A stretch of 33,312 bases of DNA from Saprospiraceae bacterium (GTDB lineage Bacteria > Bacteroidota > Bacteroidia > Chitinophagales > Saprospiraceae). Position 1 is the stretch's first letter. Each line of letters opens with the position of its first letter. The DNA lies in NCBI GenBank assembly GCA_020630525.1, contig JAHDBF010000004.1, positions 1-33,312 of the forward strand. Reading direction: 5' to 3'. Of the stretch, positions 9,307-17,459 are shown one piece after another. The translations under genes and the position numbers were made by a program. Below the pieces are notes generated by a model. It saw nothing but the letters and a program-made list of their open reading frames with translations. It was not told the DNA's origin and ran no database searches.

Positions 9307-10176
9307 TTAGTATTTTCTATAGTTTTCTCTGTACCATATACGCCAGTCTTCCTGAGTCATTGTATTCCTAATTACAATTCTGTCATTCATTTTTGTGGCT
9401 TTGGTTTTTCCTAATTCTAAAGCATTTTTATTTACTAATTCGGCAATTCGAATTGCCTCTTTAGCACAAGATGCGTTTGGTGGAATCAGCAACAATTTAT
9501 TGATTGCCTTATCCATTTTATATTCATTACCACTATTGGCCAATATTTCTGCTTCTTGAATAATTGACGCACAAGCATATTCGGTATGGCTATTTACAAT
9601 GGCTTCTTCCATTTTTTCTTTCTCGCTTTCACAAGTTTGGATCATGTCATAATAAGACAAAAGGGAATACGCTTTTATATAATCGTTTTTATCTAATTGC
9701 TTTTGTACAATGGTGGAAACTGTAGAACAATTAGTTAGTGATTTTTCCATAAAAGAATTTATAAACATTTCTAATTTTTCATAATGTTTACTATCTCTAA
9801 TTATAGAAGTTCCTAATTTAGATTTTAAATCTTTTTCAGATTTTCCTTTACACTTAATCACTAAATCAATGTCTTCGCTTTGGACACCCTCTGCATCAAT
9901 CTTATATGTCATTACTACTTCGGAAGTTGTGTAACTATCCATTCCATTGATAACATGCATTTTACCGAAAGTAGCATTTGTAGTCAATACAAAAAATGCA
10001 CCTTCTGTTATTGAAAAATCTTTTTTTAGTCTGCTGGTTAATTTGCTTTTAACAGACTTAGCTGCATATCTATCATCTTCTATATTTATATTCCCTAGTG
10101 AAAGTGCAGGACCTGAGTCTTGACAAAAAATGAATGAACTACAAAATAAAAAACCAAGCGTCAATATATATTTCAT
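9307..10176 (-). CDS. Exported protein of unknown function, last gene of envelope operon
   Basis: 289 aa with a signal peptide (MKYILTLGFLFCSSFIFCQ). The mature part begins with a mixed alpha/beta segment (ALSLGNINIEDDRYAAKSVKSKL...) that resembles the opening of TolB/CsgG-like small domains. A helical, cysteine-bearing region follows (NDYIKAYSLLSYYDMIQTCESEKEKMEEA), looking like TPR-type helices, and the tail is basic and aromatic (WRIWYRENYRKY). I do not recognise a named family. It lies 10 nt downstream of the DUF6175-like gene on the same strand, so it is very likely co-transcribed and part of the same envelope system. Confidence 0.65.
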   Translation of the reverse strand: MKYILTLGFLFCSSFIFCQDSGPALSLGNINIEDDRYAAKSVKSKLTSRLKKDFSITEGAFFVLTTNATFGKMHVINGMDSYTTSEVVMTYKIDAEGVQSEDIDLVIKCKGKSEKDLKSKLGTSIIRDSKHYEKLEMFINSFMEKSLTNCSTVSTIVQKQLDKNDYIKAYSLLSYYDMIQTCESEKEKMEEAIVNSHTEYACASIIQEAEILANSGNEYKMDKAINKLLLIPPNASCAKEAIRIAELVNKNALELGKTKATKMNDRIVIRNTMTQEDWRIWYRENYRKY

Positions 10177-10186
10177 ATGGATAATT

Positions 10187-11062
10187 TTATAAACTAGAAA
10201 GTGTGATAGTAATTGCAGATCCAGTAATAGTACGGTCTACTTTTACTCCCTTTTCTTTTAAGAAATTTCTTAGTTGGATAACGAATTTAGAGATTCGGTA
10301 ATTCTTTCCTGATTCATCTTTTAGTGGCACTTTTATTTGATCAAAAACTATTTTAGTTGCACTAGAACCTTGCATATGGTAGTAATTGTTGTAGGCATTT
10401 TCTTCTACCCACTCTTCAATAATCTCTGATAAATAATATCCACTATCATCTACTTCACTATCCAGATCTAAATCTGATCCTATTTCAATTCCTACTTCCA
10501 TAGTTACTGTTTTACCATTTTCAATGATAAGATTAAACTTCTCTTGGATAGTATTTAATAAATTGTCTATTTCTGCTTCGATTGCTTTCTGCGCTAATTT
10601 CTCATAATTATCAGTCTTAAATCTTGGGCTAGTAGAAACTTTATTGGCTAGTGATTCTCCAGAAAATGCATCATAAGCAGTAAGAATACAAGTAACACTA
10701 TTACCTGAAGGACTGTAATCTCTATTGGCTTCTACCTCTATATAAATATCTGCTCCCGACATTTTGATAACTTCATCCTTTAAAGATAATTCTTGGTCTT
10801 CGGTTAATGCTTCCGAATTTTGCAATTGCTTTAACTTTGCTCTAAAATCAATGGTATTTACTCCACGCTGATCAAAAGCTTCTTTTACTTTAGTAATGGC
10901 AATTCTATTCAACTCACTATATTCATACATTTGGCGTGTACTCTGACCTTCCTTAGCAAAAGGTATTGCCATTATCGTTGGTTGAATCGTTGGTTTTTCA
11001 TCTTGAGCAATTGCGCTGAAACAAAAGAAAATACTTAAAAAAGTAAATAGTATATTTTTCAT
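10187..11062 (-). CDS. DUF6175-like exported protein
   Basis: 291 aa with a signal peptide (MKNILFTFLSIFFCFSAIAQ). The opening of the mature protein (QPTIMAIPFAKEGQSTR...RIAITKVKEAFDQRGVNTIDF) fits my recollection of the Bacteroidota DUF6175 family, whose biochemical role is unknown. The pattern of a short beta strand (IMAIPF), helix, then GADIYIEVEA and a strand with TAYDAFSGESLA is like the CsgG/TolB-N/FlgT fold, where 'V-DA-tG-v' marks the variable-stress strand. The C-terminal half adds a second alpha/beta domain ending in TITLSSL. It is the fourth gene of the operon, 53 nt after the lipoprotein gene and 10 nt before the last gene. Confidence 0.6.
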   Translation of the reverse strand: MKNILFTFLSIFFCFSAIAQDEKPTIQPTIMAIPFAKEGQSTRQMYEYSELNRIAITKVKEAFDQRGVNTIDFRAKLKQLQNSEALTEDQELSLKDEVIKMSGADIYIEVEANRDYSPSGNSVTCILTAYDAFSGESLANKVSTSPRFKTDNYEKLAQKAIEAEIDNLLNTIQEKFNLIIENGKTVTMEVGIEIGSDLDLDSEVDDSGYYLSEIIEEWVEENAYNNYYHMQGSSATKIVFDQIKVPLKDESGKNYRISKFVIQLRNFLKEKGVKVDRTITGSAITITLSSL

Positions 11063-11115
11063 AATAAGGTTTATCAGTTTATAAATATTAATTTGATCTT
11101 AAAATCTATCCAAAG

Positions 11116-11568
11116 CTATAATCCAAACTTTTTTGCAGCTCCTTCTGCTTGTAGATAATTCCGCAAACTTTTTAAGTCTATTTTTATAATTTGCTCAATC
11201 ATATGTACTCCTCCAGAATTACTTGATCCGTTGGTGTAAGAATCCATAACAAACTTTGTGTATCCTTGATTCTCTAGCAGTTGTTTAAAAAGAGAAGGAT
11301 TCGCGTTTATAGCTTTAGTTTCATTTGGGATCATCGGAGATTCTTGGTTTGTGTTTGGTATTCCTTTAAAAATTAAATTTTCAAAAGCATTTCGTTCTGC
11401 GTGATAAGCAGCTTTACCTAATGACTCACCGCGTGCTTGACTACTCAAAACTACAATGGAATTTTCGTGACTTACTGCATTTACTTCTCCTGTTCTTTGA
11501 TAAGGAATTATAGTTTTACTACATCCTATCGCTATTAAAAGAGTAAACATAACTATTAGTATTCTCAT
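11116..11568 (-). CDS. LPP20-like lipoprotein
   Basis: 150 aa. The N-terminus MRILIVMFTLLIAIGC-SK is a lipoprotein signal peptide with the lipobox cysteine at position 16. The body (SIVVLSSQARGESLGKAAYHAERNAFENLIFKGIP) has the strand-plus-Ala-rich-helix pattern of LPP20/FlgP-like domains, in which a conserved exported beta strand is followed by an 'A-A-...-A' helix. A later segment (FKQLLENQGYTKFVMDSY) continues this pattern. It would sit in the outer or inner membrane facing the periplasm. It is the third gene of the operon, 9 nt after the 542-aa gene. Such lipoproteins can act as partners of CsgG/FlgT-like proteins; a role here is inferred from context. Confidence 0.6.
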   Translation of the reverse strand: MRILIVMFTLLIAIGCSKTIIPYQRTGEVNAVSHENSIVVLSSQARGESLGKAAYHAERNAFENLIFKGIPNTNQESPMIPNETKAINANPSLFKQLLENQGYTKFVMDSYTNGSSNSGGVHMIEQIIKIDLKSLRNYLQAEGAAKKFGL

Positions 11569-11577
11569 TTTGGTATA

Positions 11578-13206
11578 TTAAATTTTAACTATAAATTTTA
11601 TTTTTTCATTTGCTTGAATAGCCTGATACAGTTCTTTTTCGCCTTTGGATATTTTTATGTTAGCTATGGATTCGGTCAATTTTTTTCCGACAAAAGCCTT
11701 ACCTATTTCTTCTTCTCTAGTGATTGATCTTCCGCCTACTTGTTCTTCTTTTAATATAACAATTCTAAAAGTTGCAATATTATCAAAGCTAAAAGGACTA
11801 TAGGCAAGAATCTTTTGCACTTTACCTTTTTTCTCTTTTAATATTTCTAAAATCTTGATGTTCTCATCCATAATATCCATACATAGATTTATGGTTTCTG
11901 GACCACCTGTAGACCCTAGTAAGTTTGCGATTCCCTTACTTTCTTTTTTATTCATTTGAGAAACTCTGCCAGTGGTAACATCTGTCGCTTTCATTCCAGC
12001 TTTAGTTTTTTCAAATAAATAATTAACTCCTTCTTGTTTATCTTGAATTGCAGACATATCGAAATCGATAAACTTTTCATCAGTGTATTGACTTGTAAAA
12101 TATCTAGTTGGACCATCAAAATTTCTTTCAATAACCTTGATGCTTGAAAGTCCCAGTAATATTTTTTCTAAATATTTATTACACATAAAACAATCACCTT
12201 TGATCTGTGCTCTTTTTATTTCTCTTTCTCCTTGATTTGCCCGTTTTATTAAGTTTGTGTTTCTAACAAAAACAACATCATCATTAGCTTCTAATGCCTC
12301 AGCTATTTTATTTTTAGAAAACAAGATTGGCTTTACCATAGTCTGATCTGCCGTAACTTCTTTGGCAATGATATATCCTATTCTGTCATAATGTTGAAAT
12401 TCTCCAAATTTGACTTTTCGAAAAACTTCTAGTAATTCATTTTTAACCAAATTTTCACTGGCGTTAGCATCTATATAAAATTCCTTTAACTTGCCTTTAC
12501 TATTCAAATCATAGTTAACCATTTTCCATAATCGCTCATCATCTTTCGATTTTAGAAAACTTGCGATGGAGCTCATATCTGCTCCCACATTTTCTGCAAC
12601 TTCAGTATAATGATTTACAATTTTTGCATTATATTCTTTATTGATTTTCTTCATTATTGCTTTGAAAGAATCGGAATTGTTTTTCTGTAGCTTTTTTGGA
12701 TTCTTACTACCGAAATAATCTTTGAAATTTTTAATTTCTAATTTTGAACCCAATTCGTAAGTTTTTGTATCTAGTGATTTTGATGCTAGGACTTCAGAAG
12801 TTGCCAAATCCACAACTTTATACATAGGTCTTGCTCCTATGTTATAATCTAAATACATATTGGTCACCTTACCAGTTGTATCTACTTTAAAGCTAGGAGT
12901 ACATATTTCATTCCACTGCAAATTAGTTACAAAGTTAATCGCTGTTGTAATCGGTTGTTCCGCTCGCGAACTATCATTGTATTCTTCCAATGGAATTGGA
13001 GCACTTTCAGGATCTCCATTCCAGCTATAGAAATCTGTATAAATTGGTTTCTGTTTATTATACTTTTCATGAAATTTCTTCAACAGAATTTTGTCATACT
13101 TTTCTCCTACTTCTTCTGAGTTTAAGAGAATAGCAGATCCAAAATTTTGGGCGCTGATAGATTGGCTACTAAATAATATTAGAATAGCAAAAAGGAATTG
13201 TTTCAT
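11578..13206 (-). CDS. Exported protein with degenerate CsgG-like C-terminal half
   Basis: 542 aa with a signal peptide (MKQFLFAILILFSSQSISAQ). Residues ~20-300 are of unrecognised type. They contain VDTTGKVTNMYLDYN and YDLNSKGKLKEFYIDANAS, two similar 'K-G-K-v-x-x-x-Y-x-D' strands that suggest an internal duplication. From about residue 330 the sequence aligns with the neighbouring 255-aa CsgG-like protein: IKVIER...FID...AQ/DKQEG-Y...V-DVTTGRV, and at the C-terminus LKEEQVGGRSITREEEIGKA against LSEEKVGNRIIERKDIIGTA. A CxxC (CFMC) lies at the junction. It is the second gene in the operon, 15 nt after the first. A partner or scaffold role for the CsgG-like protein is inferred, not shown. Confidence 0.6.
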   Translation of the reverse strand: MKQFLFAILILFSSQSISAQNFGSAILLNSEEVGEKYDKILLKKFHEKYNKQKPIYTDFYSWNGDPESAPIPLEEYNDSSRAEQPITTAINFVTNLQWNEICTPSFKVDTTGKVTNMYLDYNIGARPMYKVVDLATSEVLASKSLDTKTYELGSKLEIKNFKDYFGSKNPKKLQKNNSDSFKAIMKKINKEYNAKIVNHYTEVAENVGADMSSIASFLKSKDDERLWKMVNYDLNSKGKLKEFYIDANASENLVKNELLEVFRKVKFGEFQHYDRIGYIIAKEVTADQTMVKPILFSKNKIAEALEANDDVVFVRNTNLIKRANQGEREIKRAQIKGDCFMCNKYLEKILLGLSSIKVIERNFDGPTRYFTSQYTDEKFIDFDMSAIQDKQEGVNYLFEKTKAGMKATDVTTGRVSQMNKKESKGIANLLGSTGGPETINLCMDIMDENIKILEILKEKKGKVQKILAYSPFSFDNIATFRIVILKEEQVGGRSITREEEIGKAFVGKKLTESIANIKISKGEKELYQAIQANEKIKFIVKI

Positions 13207-13221
13207 ATTTAATTTTATTGG

Positions 13222-13989
13222 TTATTTACTTAATGATCCATAAAGCTGCTTTCCGCTATTTAATGCAGCATTTATTTCTTCTCCCCCATTATTTACTTTT
13301 AATGTTGAGAAGTTACCATCTTGAACTTCGGAAATTTTTGCGGTTCCTATTATGTCTTTTCTTTCGATAATTCTATTTCCTACTTTTTCCTCCGAAAGAA
13401 TATAGATGTCATATTTATCATCCTTTTTTGCTCTTTGGTTATACCCTATGGCAAACAACAACTCTTTAGCCGCAGCTTTCTTCTTTTTATCAATACATCT
13501 TAGGACTTCATACCTAATTTCAAAACAATTAATATTAATCTTATCGACAATTTTATTTATTGAAGCCTTCATGTCCTTTGGTGTACCAAGAATGCTTTTC
13601 TTAAGTTCAACTGACTCTTCTGAAATTACTGTTCCTTTTGCTACATCATAAACTTTTACAGACAACAACTTGTCTTTCTTATAATACTTTGGATAGTAAC
13701 AATAATCAAAGCCTTCTTGCGCTCCTTGTGCTACAATATATCCATCAATAAATTCTTCAGACTTTTGACGATCTTGTTCATCTGCAATTAATTGACTATT
13801 TACTTTATCAATTACAATAAATCTATCATCACTAGCATAAAAACTTACAATATAACTACTAACATCATCCAATAAACTAGAAGAAGAAGGGTCTCGCTCA
13901 ACATCATAAATAGCGATTCTATGCTGACCTAATAAAGACGTTGTACAAAATAAAAATATCAAGAAAGTAAAGATTCTCATAGCTTTCAT
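13222..13989 (-). CDS. CsgG-family-like exported protein, first gene of envelope operon
   Basis: 255 aa with a signal peptide (MKAMRIFTFLIFLFCTTSLLGQ). The mature protein starts RIAIYDVERDPSSSS and continues DRFIVIDKVNSQLIADEQ, EFIDGYIVAQGAQEGFDYCYYPKYY and LLSVKVYDVAKGTVI. This strand/helix order is seen in CsgG/LpoB/FlgT-like proteins ('F-VIDR...GkllGAdy...vrvvDv-tG-i'). CsgG itself forms the curli export pore, but many relatives are only periplasmic assembly factors. No lipobox cysteine was seen, unlike canonical CsgG. The C-terminal ~90 aa (YDIYILSEEKVGNRIIERKD) form an extra domain shared with the next gene. A possible -7 element (TATTTTTG, minus strand, 14006-14013) lies just upstream of the start. 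Confidence 0.55.
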   Translation of the reverse strand: MKAMRIFTFLIFLFCTTSLLGQHRIAIYDVERDPSSSSLLDDVSSYIVSFYASDDRFIVIDKVNSQLIADEQDRQKSEEFIDGYIVAQGAQEGFDYCYYPKYYKKDKLLSVKVYDVAKGTVISEESVELKKSILGTPKDMKASINKIVDKININCFEIRYEVLRCIDKKKKAAAKELLFAIGYNQRAKKDDKYDIYILSEEKVGNRIIERKDIIGTAKISEVQDGNFSTLKVNNGGEEINAALNSGKQLYGSLSK

Positions 13990-14314
13990 TTAATTAATTA
14001 AAAATCAAAAATAACTAAAAATTCAAAAAATTCTGTGCTGCTAACTTAAATGCAATGATAATGAAATTAATTTTGGGACATTCTAGAGTTTGTTTAATGA
14101 TTTTGTGTGAAAAATATTCATTAATAAGAATCAATAAATAGTGTTTTATGACCTGTTTTATTTAGATAAAAGGCTATAAAATATTGAGTCATCATTCACA
14201 ACATTAGTACATGCTCCATTAAGATTATTAATTTTTTATTGTCAAATCAATAAGAATAAAAGCCCGCCAAATTTATTTTGACGGGCTTTTTTACTTCTAT
14301 TACTAAGAAAAATA
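13990..14314. other. AT-rich intergenic region
   Basis: These 325 nt lie between the start of the envelope operon and the stop of the haloperoxidase-like gene. They hold the hairpin terminator at 14258-14290 and, presumably, the operon promoter. I see no ORF, RNA gene or strong repeat otherwise. Confidence 0.6.
14258..14290 (-). terminator. Intrinsic terminator (copy 2 of the repeated hairpin)
   Basis: A 14-bp stem AAAAGCCCGCCAAA / TTTGACGGGCTTTT has the same ATTTATT-type loop region as the hairpin at 9272. The single C/A mismatch on the plus strand becomes a G-U wobble in minus-strand RNA. The hairpin would therefore fold better for the minus-strand gene that stops 24 nt away at 14315. Confidence 0.85.
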
Positions 14315-15784
14315 TTAATTTCCTTCAGATAAATTCAATTGATTAACAGCAGCAGCAATTTCATACCCCAATCGTAATCCTTCAGTACAATCCATTTTAA
14401 TATGTACACCCAATGGTATTCTAGAGTATCCATTTTCATCTGCCATCTCCCTGAAGTTTGTAAAACTTCTTGGACTTCCCAAAAATTCAGTTCTACCTTC
14501 ATGAGTTCTGTCTACAAAATCTACTTGCTCACCAAAGTAATCTATAAATATCCCTGCAGCTGCAGAAGCAAAGCAAGAATGTCCCGAAGGGTAACCTGGA
14601 AAACTTGGATTTGGCCAATAGATTAGTCTATACAAATTGGTCTGGAAATCTGGATCTATAAATTCATGAATATAATTACTCGGTCTCATTACCATATAAT
14701 CATACTTATACTTCCAAGTTGCCACGGCCGCATCATTTAATGAAAACCCAAGTTTTAAAAATGTGACTATAGCATCTTGGAGATTTATTTCATATTGATT
14801 TCCCAATTGACTCAATATTGAAACTTGCCTCATCGGTGGACTCATCATCAAGCCTTCTACGTCATCGCTCCAAAATTCTGCAATATGTAATTGCTCTCCC
14901 TGTGTCACCTTCGCTTCATTATTTACTTCCAAAACTTCAAGCATCTGTTGATAGTAAGGACTATTTGGGTTTTCACTATATGGGATGGGTGCTACTGTTG
15001 TAGTTTGTTCTGGTGCAATAGCAAACGTTCTTACGGATTTCCAATATGGAAATAAAGCTCTTTCAGGATCTGCCGAGTAAGTCCAATATCCATCTCCAGT
15101 AGGCGGCTCATAAGACAATGGTTGTGGTTCCTGTATTTGCACTTCTGCTGCTGCATCCGTCTTACTGAATGCAATTATACTTTTAGCAACTTGTTCTCCC
15201 CAATCCTTAGATTCGCGTCTCTCTCTACTTGATAAATTTTGACTTAATACAGATTCATTCTGACTTTTTAATAGGTTGATCTTTTTCCGTAAATCGCTAG
15301 GAATATTTAGTATGAAATGATCAATGGATCGAGCCATTGATGTGTTGATTGCTAATTCCCATTGAACATCTCTGAAATCTCGATTTCGAGGAATATTTAA
15401 ATCTTCAAATCTATTTTCATTTGAATTAAAGTCATCCATTCCTGGAACTCCAGTTTCATAAGCTGTCAAATAAATATATGCAATTGCTCGTGCAGTAGCA
15501 TTAGGCCTCATTCCAGTAGAATATCTATCTAACTCCATCAACAATTCAGTCCAACTTTCTAAAATATCATTATTAAGTTCTGCCACTGGAGTTCCTGCTC
15601 TATCATTTCCATTTTCAGGTCGATTTCCATGTCCTCCTCTCAATGTCAATAAGCTAAAATCTAATTGCTCCTCAACTAAATCTGTATTGGAATGATCTAC
15701 AAGAGAATTATCTTCTGAACAAGATTGAAAAAATAATCCTAAACTTAATACTATAATTAATATCCAATAATTTGTTTTACGCAT
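14315..15784 (-). CDS. Vanadium-dependent haloperoxidase / PAP2-superfamily lipoprotein
   Basis: 489 aa. The N-terminus MRKTNYWILIIVLSLGLFFQSC-SE is a lipoprotein signal peptide. The C-terminal half carries the acid-phosphatase/haloperoxidase signature in order: K358/K360...R367-P368 (KYKYDYMVMRP), Y-PSGHS (residues 398-403, His402) and SR455-IPLGVH461-IKMD465. In this superfamily these residues bind vanadate or phosphate, and the final His is the ligand or nucleophile. The spacing and the GVH-x-x-x-D tail fit the bacterial haloperoxidase-like group better than membrane PAP2 phosphatases, since no TM bundle is present. Whether it oxidises halides or dephosphorylates a substrate cannot be told from sequence. 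The gene is monocistronic, with a terminator 24 nt after the stop, and divergent from the sigma factor gene. Confidence 0.85.
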   Translation of the reverse strand: MRKTNYWILIIVLSLGLFFQSCSEDNSLVDHSNTDLVEEQLDFSLLTLRGGHGNRPENGNDRAGTPVAELNNDILESWTELLMELDRYSTGMRPNATARAIAYIYLTAYETGVPGMDDFNSNENRFEDLNIPRNRDFRDVQWELAINTSMARSIDHFILNIPSDLRKKINLLKSQNESVLSQNLSSRERRESKDWGEQVAKSIIAFSKTDAAAEVQIQEPQPLSYEPPTGDGYWTYSADPERALFPYWKSVRTFAIAPEQTTTVAPIPYSENPNSPYYQQMLEVLEVNNEAKVTQGEQLHIAEFWSDDVEGLMMSPPMRQVSILSQLGNQYEINLQDAIVTFLKLGFSLNDAAVATWKYKYDYMVMRPSNYIHEFIDPDFQTNLYRLIYWPNPSFPGYPSGHSCFASAAAGIFIDYFGEQVDFVDRTHEGRTEFLGSPRSFTNFREMADENGYSRIPLGVHIKMDCTEGLRLGYEIAAAVNQLNLSEGN

Positions 15785-15973
15785 CTGAATGGTTTTAAAT
15801 ATTATGAAATGTTAAGAATTTATATTGCATAAATAAATCATAGAATTGTACGGCCGATATTTTCTAAATTGATTTATATTATTTCCGCAATTATGATAAA
15901 GACCGATGAACTAAAAAAAGACCTACCCATTCATAATAAAAAAATATTTTTCTTCTGTCCTTAATGAAAATGC

Positions 15974-15981
15974 TACCTTCG
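15974..15981 (+). promoter_or_regulatory. Possible Bacteroidota -7 element for the sigma/FecR operon
   Basis: TACCTTCG matches the Bacteroidota -7 consensus TAnnTTTG at all but one defined position, 23 nt before the ATG of the sigma gene. No convincing TTTG -33 box was found at the expected spacing, so support is partial. Confidence 0.4.
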
Positions 15982-16004
15982 TAATTCTATAAAAAACAAA
16001 AGGA

Positions 16005-16514
16005 ATGTCTACACATCCGCTTTGTCAAGAACAAACATTTTCTACCATTTTTCGTACGTACGCTGATACGGTTTTCAATTTTGTATATTATAAATCTGGA
16101 GATAAAGAACAAGCCAAAGACATCACACAAGAAGCATTTATGAAACTTTGGCAAAACTGTGCCTCAGTAACACTTGAATCTGCAAAGGGCTATGTATTTA
16201 TGACTGCAAGAAATAAAATGTTCAACAATTTTGAACATAAAAAAGTACAATTAAAATTTGCCAATCTCAACCATTCTGAACGAACAAACGAAAACCCAGA
16301 ATTTATTCTAGAAGTTAAAGAGTTACATCAAAAGATTGAAGAAGCAATTTCTAATTTACCAGAAAAGCAAAGAATCGTATTTTTACTAAGTAGAATAGAT
16401 AAACTGACATATAAAGAGATTGCAAAAATCTTAGACATAAGTAAGCAAGCGGTCGAGAAAAGAATTTATAATGCACTAGATACTATGAGAAAAATAAATA
16501 AAAACATTCGATAA
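16005..16514 (+). CDS. ECF RNA polymerase sigma factor, FecI-like
   Basis: 169 aa, the usual ECF length. Sigma region 2 spans about residues 11-75 (FSTIFRTYADTVFNFVYYKSGDKEQAKDITQEAFMKLWQN). It includes the DITQEAFMKLW core-binding/-10 recognition helix, with a linker after it. Region 4 spans about 115-162 (LPEKQRIVFLLSRIDKLTYKEIAKILDISKQAVEKRIYNAL), with a clear helix-turn-helix. It should direct RNA polymerase to the promoters of its own regulon, probably including the downstream receptor operon. The FecR gene starts 67 nt after its stop, the classic sigma/anti-sigma arrangement. The specific inducing signal is unknown. Confidence 0.92.
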   Translation: MSTHPLCQEQTFSTIFRTYADTVFNFVYYKSGDKEQAKDITQEAFMKLWQNCASVTLESAKGYVFMTARNKMFNNFEHKKVQLKFANLNHSERTNENPEFILEVKELHQKIEEAISNLPEKQRIVFLLSRIDKLTYKEIAKILDISKQAVEKRIYNALDTMRKINKNIR

Positions 16515-16581
16515 AGTAGGTTATTTCTACACATAACTGTCTTTAAAATGTATTCCAAATAATGTCAAATATTCTAAAATA

Positions 16582-17454
16582 ATGATACATGATAAGATGC
16601 TACACAAGTGGTATAATAATACATTAACCGAAGATGAATTGAAAGAATTTAAATTAAGAGATGAATATGATGATCTAGTTAAAATAAAAGAAAATACTGA
16701 TCACCTTGAAACTCCTACATTTGATAAAGAAAAAATGTTGACTGCAATATTAAATGATTCTACTAAAAATAAACCGTCTAATGTCATCAAATTACATTGG
16801 TTTAAATATGCTGCTGCAATTACAATCTTAATTGCCTCAACTATTTTCTTTTGGCCAAATGATAAAATTACAAAGTTCAATACAAGTCACGGTGATTATG
16901 TCTCAGCAGAGTTTCCAGACAACTCTATTTTTGAACTACAAGGAAACAGTTCCTTGAAATTTGATAAAGAAACCTGGAGTCAAAAAAGAATAGTATTCCT
17001 TGAAGGAAATGCAATATTTGAAGTGGTAAAAGGACCTGAGTTTTTAGTAAAAACTCAAAATGGTGATGTACGTGTTCTAGGAACAAAATTCGAAGTAAAT
17101 GAAAGCATGGATACATTAGAAGTGAGCTGTTACGAAGGTAATGTAGAGGTGAATATATTCACAAAAAAAATAACAGAACAACTTTTGGCAAATGAAAAAC
17201 TATTATCAGTAGGCGAATCCACTATAATCCAAAAATCAGAATTGGTAAAACTAAAAAGTGTTACTTTAAATCAATTAATACAAGAATTACAACAGACTTT
17301 TGATGTTATTATTAACAAATCAAATATTAATATAAACGAAAAGCTAAGTTGCAATTTCCAAAAACAAAACTTAGCCAATGCCTTAGAGACAAGTATAAAA
17401 ACATTAGGAATAAATTATTCAATAGAAAATAACACAGTCACTCTAACCAAATAA
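16582..17454 (+). CDS. FecR-family anti-sigma factor / signal transducer with DUF4974
   Basis: 290 aa. A short cytoplasmic N-terminal part (MLHKWYNNTLTEDEL) would contact the sigma factor. A single transmembrane helix lies at about residues 74-91 (WFKYAAAITILIASTIFFW). A periplasmic FecR domain (about 103-195) contains GDYVSAEFPDNSIFELQGNSSLKF and VRVLGTKFEV...YEGNVEV. A C-terminal DUF4974 domain (about 224-290; VTLNQLIQELQQTFDVII...LETSIKTLGINYSI) has an STN-like fold. It probably holds or activates the 16005 sigma factor in response to the 17460 receptor. Its stop codon is 5 nt before that receptor's start, so translational coupling is likely. Confidence 0.9.
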   Translation: MIHDKMLHKWYNNTLTEDELKEFKLRDEYDDLVKIKENTDHLETPTFDKEKMLTAILNDSTKNKPSNVIKLHWFKYAAAITILIASTIFFWPNDKITKFNTSHGDYVSAEFPDNSIFELQGNSSLKFDKETWSQKRIVFLEGNAIFEVVKGPEFLVKTQNGDVRVLGTKFEVNESMDTLEVSCYEGNVEVNIFTKKITEQLLANEKLLSVGESTIIQKSELVKLKSVTLNQLIQELQQTFDVIINKSNININEKLSCNFQKQNLANALETSIKTLGINYSIENNTVTLTK

Positions 17455-17459
17455 AAATA

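Noticed and set aside
13406-13651. Plus-strand ORFs inside the CsgG-like gene (13321-13503, 13406-13651) and inside the haloperoxidase gene (14402-14626, 14818-15003)
   Set aside because: They are antisense to genes with clear signal peptides and family motifs, and they have no recognisable domains.
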